DNA of 64,000 nt from contig SSNU01000224.1 in the NCBI GenBank assembly GCA_012064415.1, positions 43,225-107,224 on the forward strand, read 5' to 3'. Shown here piece after piece: positions 57,495 to 64,000 of the stretch. The notes under the pieces were generated by a model that was given only the letters and a program-made list of their open reading frames with translations, was not told the origin of the DNA and did not search any database. The translations under genes and the position numbers were made by a program. This DNA is from Gyrodactylus bullatarudis (taxonomy: Eukaryota; Platyhelminthes; Monogenea; Gyrodactylidea; Gyrodactylidae). Within the stretch, counting starts at the first letter, position 1. Each line of letters starts with the position of its first letter.

Positions 57495-58252
57495 ATGCAG
57501 TCACAGGACCCTGTAAGACCCCCAAAAAAATTTCTCGCTTTCATCTGGCATCAAAGGAATCTAGAATATTTTGTATTGCATGAATTGAAACCGAATATGG
57601 TCAATCTATTCTGTGTATGCTTTCCTGATGGGGTGGGCAATACTTTTACTTCATGTGAAATCATGAAATTTTCATTCTAAATGAAGCATGATATTCGCCT
57701 AGACGTTAACAAGCTTATGGATGAGAGGAAAACCTCATCTGAAATTTCTTCTATTCTTGGTATCTCCATGGCTAGAGTTGAATATTTTCGAAGATCAAAA
57801 ATAGTCAAGTCTGACACTCAGGGATTCTATGACGAGATCAAAATTTATTTGCTTAATATTGATAAGCCAATAAATTACGAAGAACTACAGAAAAATCTAC
57901 GTGAAAAATCGACATTAATTACATTATGGATTTTTCGAAGAAAGAAATATTGTATTCAAGATAAGCTTGCATTTCTTGATCGATGTGAATTATATGGGAG
58001 AAAGAATGTCTCTCACCAAACAGGTATCAGTTTGGATTGTATTAGGCGCTAGGATGCCCAGCTTGTACAGCATTTATTATTAGTAAATGAGAGACTTGAC
58101 GGAATTTCTAATTTGAACAAGCTTGGAATCTATGATATTATGCTACGATTAACATGGGAAAATTTCAAAAATACCTCAGTGAACAAAAACCATTATTTAA
58201 AAAAAACATTATGTAACCCCCAAATTAAATCACACCATTATACAGAGGAATA
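57495..58252 (+). pseudogene. unidentified protein with HTH-like N-terminus
   Basis: From 57681 one frame runs about 190 codons with a single TAG at 58050. DVNKLMDERKTSSEISSILG and ISMARVEYFRRS look like a helix-turn-helix; then DEIKIYLLNIDKPINYEEL, NVSHQTGISLDCIRR (a possible second HTH-like segment), HLLLVNERLDGISNLNKLG and IYDIMLRLTWENFK. An upstream frame (57495-57680, FLAFIWHQRNLEYFVLHE) may belong to it. I do not recognise the family. A DNA-binding transposon protein is possible. Confidence 0.4.
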
Positions 58253-61150
58253 ATTGCTCTTTCTATTAGTAAAAAAATAATAATCATGGTTGAAAAATTA
58301 TGATATAATTAATTAGAAGGTCGTATACGAACTCTGGGTTCGAAGGGGTTAATTTATCCTCAATAAGAAGAAAATATCTTCCACTAGCTTCATGTTTCCT
58401 AGTGACTAATAATTTTATATTATTGAAAAGAGATAAAAAATAAATTTCATGCAAAATTACCTAAAAATTCCAAAAGGAATCATATGGAAGTTTTTTACTC
58501 AAAGTTCGACTTACACTATTTAGTTTTCCAATAATTCAATACTACTTTGAAAATTTTATCATTCTTCTAAAACAATATTTACTTAAATATATACAATAGT
58601 CATGTATTGATTGCATATAAAATATAATTTAACGAGAATTCAATCAAATATTCTTATTGTTCACATAAAGTTAGTCTAATTCCACTTGATTTTTTGTAAA
58701 ATTAGGTTTAGCATGTAGCAAAATCCTAACTTGAAAATCATAATGATTTGTCTTTCTGCAAATGATTTTAAATAAATAAAATCTATCAAAAACTAAATTC
58801 AATATAATTTAGTACTTTAACTGAGCTATTTTTAGATGTAATTTAAATTAAGTTTTATTCAAGTTAATTCACGAAATATAAATTTTTTTGTCACTTGTGA
58901 GAACTCTTTGATTTAGTCTACTCGATTATTGTTCCTAACAAAGTGGCTATGTTAGCAGCAGATCTGGAGTCCAACTCAAGTGTGCCCAAGTAAAAATTGG
59001 TATACTTTTGACAGATGAAAATTCTTTCTTGACATCTTTATTCTGATAGGTCTTCCTCGTGTTTCTTTCTGTATTCCAGAGCCAAGTTGTCAAGGGATTG
59101 ACTTTAATGTAAAACAACTCTGACTCTCTCTTCTCTTGGTTAAGAATTTAGAGAGTAATCACGATTAAAAATCAGTGTTCATAGGCGAGAATAAATATTT
59201 CTTAATTTGATTATGTCTTCTCTTCCTAGTCCAGATAGAGTGAGTTATTTGGAGGATACGATACCGATATCGGTCCAGGTAACTACTGTGTACACAATCT
59301 TAAATGCAAGCACATCAGCAGCCAAAGACTCTGAGGATATTATCATCAATGTAAGACATTCGATTCTTTACAGAAATTTAGAGAAGAAAATCTTGAAAAA
59401 GAATCTTTTTTAAGATAATGTTTTCAGAACTTTTCAAAGTTATTTGAAAAATAAATTAAAAATGTCTTGGGGGGGAAAGGTTTGAATTGTCCCAATTTTT
59501 TTTGATTCTCTTTAAAATTCAGGATTTTTCTAATAAATCTTGAGTTTTACCCAGGGTTTATACAGCATAATATAAAAAAAAATAACTTCTTGTTTCACAC
59601 AAGTCGAGTCACTTTACAGAGTTTTCGCCTTTATTATTTTTGAATATTATAATTTCAAAAACATATTTGCAAATAGAATATTTTTTCAATCGAAGAATTC
59701 AGGTGTAAGTTATTTTATTCACAGTGCAAATATAAATATATATATTTATAAACGTTATGTTATCATTAAATGCATCTGCCGCATTCGTCTAATTGATCCA
59801 ACTTTGAGTCTTTTCTTGAAATCCATCGAAATTATGATCGCTGATGAAAAACCTGAATCCTCTCATAAATTTCCTCTCAGTAGATCCTGACAAGGAATTT
59901 AAAGATGTTCAAAGTTCTCTTATACGCATTTTTTGATGTTTAAATTCATACTCAATTTATAAACAAAGTCATAATTCTTTTACAATATGTCAAGTTTAGA
60001 CTTTAACATGGGCATTGATGCCCGTCCGCCATCAGTATTCATCACTGTCATGTAATAGGCAATATATTTAGAAAGGGAAAATTTATCATCGTTTTACTCA
60101 CCCACATTAGCTTTCTCTTCGATAACAACAAGTAGTTATCACAACCTCAATATTTCATTGATATTTCAGAGATAGGTTCTTAGGCATTATTGTAATAGCA
60201 TATGAGTTTCCTCGTGAGCATTCTTCGATTCTGATTGTTCCTAACTGTTAACAAATTATATTCGAAATTTACCTTATATAGAGGGAGAATACTTAGATTT
60301 TAATTTATTTCTTCTAACTTTACAGGACTTTCATCTGCATCGAAGCATTTTTCACTTGAGAATGAAGTTGAATTGAATTCAACGTGCAATAGATTATGAT
60401 TTTCAGTTACGTTATTTCCACATGAGGTTTATACTCATACAATATTTGAAAGAGCCACGTTTAATTTCATATCTAATAGTATGATTATTGATACTAATTT
60501 TTTTCAAACTAGTTACAAAATCAACTTTATTCTCAAGTGAAGATTACATTAACCATTTACGGGTCAGACATATATTTCATCCCTTTTAAATAATTAAAAA
60601 ATAGAAAATTAAATCTGATTAAAGTTTATTCTAACTTTCAAAATTTACATTTAAAAATAATCCCGTAGAATAATTTCAAAATTTAAATTATAGATTAGAT
60701 AAGGTGTTTTTGGCGTTAATATTTTTTCAAAAGATTTTTAGCTAGAATTTTTATTGAAACGCGAAAGAATACAGCTTTAAACTGATATTTAAAATTTTTA
60801 GGTCATATTTTATGGCTAAATAATAATAATAGAATTAATATAAACTACTTAAAAGTAGCAACATTAAAATGTAAATAATAATTTCATACACGATTTGGGG
60901 TTTAACATCGAGTTTTCATCCTTTTTAAATTAATTTTCAAAGTTCTATAATAAAGCCTATAAAAAGACTCTAAACGACCTTTAAGCAAAAACTTTATAAC
61001 TTCGACCTGGATCACGAAAAAAATAATTTTTGATAAAATTTTCCTCATCCTCGAAAGAAACAGTCCTTTTGAAAAAAATATTCTTTTGATTTTTTGAAAC
61101 CCAATTAATTAGCTCTATTAGTTATAGGCAATTCAGGACCACAAGGAAAA
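58253..61150. other. no recognisable feature
   Basis: A short open stretch at 59213-59276 (SSLPSPDRVSYLEDTIPISV) ends at a donor-like CAG-GTAACT and could be a stray host exon; unsupported otherwise. The rest is featureless. Confidence 0.35.
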
Positions 61151-61420
61151 TATATTAGATTCTGATTTTAATAAAAGATTCATTATGAGGATTGGAAGAC
61201 AAGTGAATAATTAGTAATAAAGCTTTTATTTCACCGGTTCTCATCAGACTCTTACACCGGCTCGATATTTATACAAAATTATTAACCGAAATGGGATCCT
61301 CTGATAGGCTCAATCACTCCCCGGATTCAGTAATGAACAATTCTGTGATGATATTACTAATTATTCACTTGTCTTCCAATCCTCACAATGAATCTTTTAT
61401 TAAAATCAGAATCGAATATA
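61151..61420. mobile_element. miniature palindromic element with one hammerhead
   Basis: The arms 61151-61218 and 61353-61420 are both 68 nt and inverted with about two mismatches. The 134-nt loop carries a family 1 ribozyme. No coding sequence. The same pLTR flank occurs at 2246-2290 and 33.5 kb. It could be a PLE-derived foldback or a retrozyme-like non-autonomous unit. Confidence 0.7.
61212..61262 (-). ncRNA. hammerhead ribozyme, family 1 (stem III AAGCTT)
   Basis: Minus strand: GCCGGT-GTAA-GAGT, CTGATGA, G-AACCGG-T, GAAA, stem III around AAGCTT, TT, ACTA. The core and the CCGGT/ACCGG pairing are intact. Stem I has 3 pairs. Confidence 0.74.
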
Positions 61421-61739
61421 TTTGAAGAAGTTCGGCAATATTTTCCACAAAATGAAAATATATTAGTAATAGGATGAGACTGAGAATATGAGTGAAAGAT
61501 GTGTAAAAAGCAGGTTTTTGTATTTCTAACGTACACAGAGATCTTTTTTTATAAATAGAAAAGTAAGTGAATATAAAAAATCGTATTAATTTATTTTTTT
61601 ACCGCTTTCTCCTCCCATCATTCATTCATAGCTGTATGATTAAAAAGAAGTTTAAATATGAATAGAATGTAAAGCTATTATTTATAAATCAAGTTAAAAT
61701 CAATTTTCCAAAATGAAATGAGGATTGCATTGATATTTA

Positions 61740-61990
61740 ACGTTGTGGAATTAAGCGGAAAGTCCCTACATACCGACATTGTGTGCAGAAGATATTAGCC
61801 TATAAGCTTGGTTACACATTGTGATAGCATTTAGATCTAAGATTGGGTAGAGTCTGAAAAACCTGGCGAAATACAACGTTTTTCATTGAAATATTCGTTC
61901 GTATTCTCTAAACTTCCTGAGTTCAGAATCAAATAATATTCTTGATGAATTTCGAAAATATTATGATTCAAATTAAAAATAAGACTTATC
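61740..61990 (+). repeat. family 2 pLTR with inactive ribozyme
   Basis: GGGTAGAGTCTGAAAAACCTGGCGAAATACAACG... at 61844-61890 aligns with family 2 ribozymes, but CTGANGA is CTGAAAA (G8 lost). The flank CTAAACTTCCTGAGTTCAGA matches other family 2 pLTRs. No ORF attached. Confidence 0.55.
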
Positions 61991-62350
61991 GTGCAAAAAT
62001 ATGACTTATATCTCATAAGTAATATATTAACTATTTATTCAAGATATCATATTATTTTACTGAAATTAAATTGCTGTTTCTAAAAGTTGTTTAACATCTG
62101 TTAAGCTATTACTTATAACTATGTCCATATGAAATCTAATCTGATGGATATTGTTTTCTCATACTTAGAGTTAAAGGGATAGAGTTTTAGGGATGATGAC
62201 GAAAAGTGTATCAAAAGGGAGAGAAAATAACAAATCCTAAATCCTTTTTGACACTTCTTAAATCAATATACGAGATATATTTACAAAACTTTTATCAAAA
62301 TTGACAAATCATAAGTCTATTACGAGATAAATATTCATGTAAATTTTCAG

Positions 62351-62835
62351 ATGAGGCTGAGAAGACTACAATTTTCATGAAGCTTAATTTTAAAGGTGAC
62401 GGTTTTAGTAATGACGTTAGGAAAAGATTGGTTAATCTCATCGATCAACATTTCAACAATATACAATTGAAAATTGTATTTAAAACACAGAGATTATTCA
62501 ATTTGGTCCAAAAGGATTTACGTAAACCTGAAGAAAAAACTCTATTGATTTACAAATTTCAATGCACTTGTGGGGCTTCATATATAGGACGAACTATGAG
62601 GAAACTTTTTACAAGATCCAGTGATCATTTGAAGAAAGACACAGCGGTTACAAGACATCTTAAACAAGAAAATCATACTGCCTCAACTTCGAATTTTTCT
62701 ATTCTTTACAAAATCCTGGTGATGATAGCATAGATGTATGGGTGAAAGAGAAATTCTTTATTAATCTATACAAACCAAATCTATGCGTTCAGAAAAATTA
62801 TTCCTACAATCTTCAACTACCCTGGCCGATGTGAG
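62351..62835 (+). pseudogene. PLE connector and GIY-YIG endonuclease
   Basis: DEAEKTTIFMKLNFKGDGF, RKRLVNLIDQHFNN, LKIVFKTQRLFNLVQKDL, then IYKFQCTCGASYIGRTMRKL (GIY-YIG Tyr pair and Arg), DHLKKDTAVTRHLKQENH, FSILYKI, a frameshift near 62713, and DVWVKEKFFINLYKPNLCVQ with a short end. It is a close sister of the broken 11.9-16.4 kb PLE, whose repeat insertion lies exactly where this copy reads through. RT is absent. CTACTGATGATTC at about 62995 may be a very decayed ribozyme. Confidence 0.8.
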
Positions 62836-63105
62836 CTTTTTCACTTTTCTCTCCATTTCTGCTATTTATTGGAGAGTTTTGGTGTTTTTTAGCTCACATT
62901 TTATTCTGTTTCATAATATTTTACTATTTCTTTGAGAATTTGTATATTATTATATTCATTGACTTTTTAAAATTCTATCATTTTTAAAGTGAAACTACTG
63001 ATGATTCTTTGAGAAATGTACATTTAGTCATTTAATATATTCTCTTCCAACTTTTGAATTTTAAGTCATAAGTCAGTATATTCGAGCATTGACAAAACTT
63101 ATATC

Positions 63106-63895
63106 TGTTGTGCCTAAAGTGTAACGAATGATGAAAGTGTAATTAATTACACATTCAACGTTGAAAGTGTAACGAAAATATTTTTCCTCTCTGCCCCTTT
63201 TCGGTACATGCCTGTTAGCATATACGGTCTATGCTTATGCAATATACAAGTGACTTGCCTAAAGTGTAACGAAAACATTTAACCCCTCTGTCCCTTTTCG
63301 ATGGGGCTTGTAATAGTATTTTTTTTGAATTCTATGAGAATCTTCCATTCTGTTTTTTATGATAAATCCAACATTTAAATTTTGGATAAACTTACTGAGG
63401 TATGAAAGAAGTATCAGGAAAAAGTATATAACCAATAACAAATTATTTATTTTGAAAAAAATTATAGGGATTTCTCAAAATAGGCTAAAGATATTACTTA
63501 TGAATGCAGCAGGTGACAAAGATTAATCGATGATAATTGGCAAGAGTCGTCTTCTAGTTTGACAGACTGAAACTTAGGGATGGCTACTCATCCACCAAGA
63601 AACATATCAACCAGGAGTTTGACTACCCATTGCGAGTTCTATGTTCTGGACAGTCACAATTTTTGACACTTCCATATTGTTGTGCCTAAAGTGTAACGAA
63701 TGACGAAAGTGTAATTAATTACACTTTCAACGTTGAAAGTGTAACGAAAATATTTTTACTCTCTGCCCCTTTTCGGTATATGCCTGTTAGCATATACGGT
63801 CTATGCTTATGCAATATACAAGTGACTTGCCTAAAGTGTAACGAAAACATTTAACCCCTCTGTCCCTTTTCGATGGGGCTTGTAATAGTATTTTT
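63106..63895 (+). repeat. 217-bp repeat present twice in direct orientation
   Basis: 63106-63325 and 63678-63895 are nearly identical, 572 bp apart. Each holds several AAAGTGTAACGAA motifs, a palindrome AAGTGTAATTAATTACACTT, and CTCTGCCCCTTTTCGG, which resembles 17520. Unique sequence lies between. This could be a small non-autonomous repeat or an unequal-exchange duplication. Confidence 0.7.
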
Positions 63896-64000
63896 GTCTT
63901 TTAAAATTAAGATAGTAAATTCAAAACTTCAAAATGTAATAAAGTGTAAAAATTTTGAATTATTTATTTGAACAACTGTTGCTGCTGTGGCATTTGGAAT

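Noticed and set aside
59207..59413. Possible host exon
   Set aside because: A donor-like site follows SSLPSPDRVSYLED..., but there is no second exon, no homology and no acceptor that I can support.
62980..63020. CTACTGATGATTCTTTGAGAAATG as a ribozyme downstream of the 62-kb PLE
   Set aside because: CTGATGA and GAAA are present, but no stem I or stem III pairing was found; noted only as a possible relic.
1..64000. CRISPR arrays, bacterial operons, ribosome binding sites
   Set aside because: No regular short repeats with spacers and no prokaryotic gene arrangement; all recognised elements are eukaryotic.
1..64000. tRNA or rRNA genes
   Set aside because: No cloverleaf with A and B boxes or rRNA core was seen by eye; a tRNAscan-type run would settle this.

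Overview
This is strongly A+T-rich, intron-poor eukaryotic DNA made almost entirely of decayed transposable elements. No intact host gene, tRNA, rRNA or CRISPR array is visible. The mix is many Penelope-like elements (PLEs) with GIY-YIG endonuclease, a gypsy LTR element, Tc1/mariner and Merlin transposase relics, a Jockey/CR1-like LINE, and two multi-copy protein families I know mainly from arthropod genomes. It suggests an arthropod, possibly a copepod such as a sea louse. That is an inference from element content, not proof.

Layout. 0-1.2 kb: end of a gypsy pol gene and a 179-bp LTR. 1.7-2.9 kb: a mariner-like TIR element (TA target duplication) holding a hammerhead ribozyme. 7.2-16.4 kb: several PLE fragments, a Tc1 relic, and a minus-strand PLE broken by two later insertions, one a 2.1-kb CACTG-ended TIR transposon with a TTA duplication. 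17.2-18.1 kb: another TIR element. 18.7-19.7, 28.9-30.0 and 51.9-53.1 kb: PLE foldbacks, in which a truncated PLE is flanked by near-identical inverted 3' repeats (pLTRs), each carrying a ribozyme. 20.5-24.4 kb: mariner and LINE relics. 26.2-28.2 kb: a second CACTG-type element and a Merlin relic. 30.7-37.3 kb: a nested TIR element and more PLE pieces. 37.5-38.4 and 45.5-46.0 kb: two halves of an arthropod orphan transposase-like family. 43.6-46.9 kb: PLE 3' ends in inverted orientation around a mosaic. 48.0-48.8 kb: a Mutator-like foldback with a 10-bp duplication. 50.1-51.3 kb: PLE RT-EN. 56.6-57.1 kb: a second Merlin relic. 61.2-62.8 kb: a miniature ribozyme palindrome and a PLE EN. 63.1-63.9 kb: a duplicated 217-bp repeat.

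The strongest system-level signal is at least 19 hammerhead-like motifs (12 with complete CTGANGA...GAAA cores), sense to PLE reading frames wherever a frame is adjacent. They form several sequence families. Although the bases differ between families, two features mostly persist: a self-complementary stem III hexamer (AAGCTT, AGCGCT, AGGCCT, AGATCT, AACGTT), and complementarity between loop II and a 4-5 nt tract just upstream of stem I. The ribozymes would process PLE RNA; self-complementary stem III suggests dimer formation. Nearly every coding region carries stops or frameshifts, so this is a graveyard of elements. The long, nearly identical arms at 19, 29 and 52 kb suggest some rearrangements are recent.
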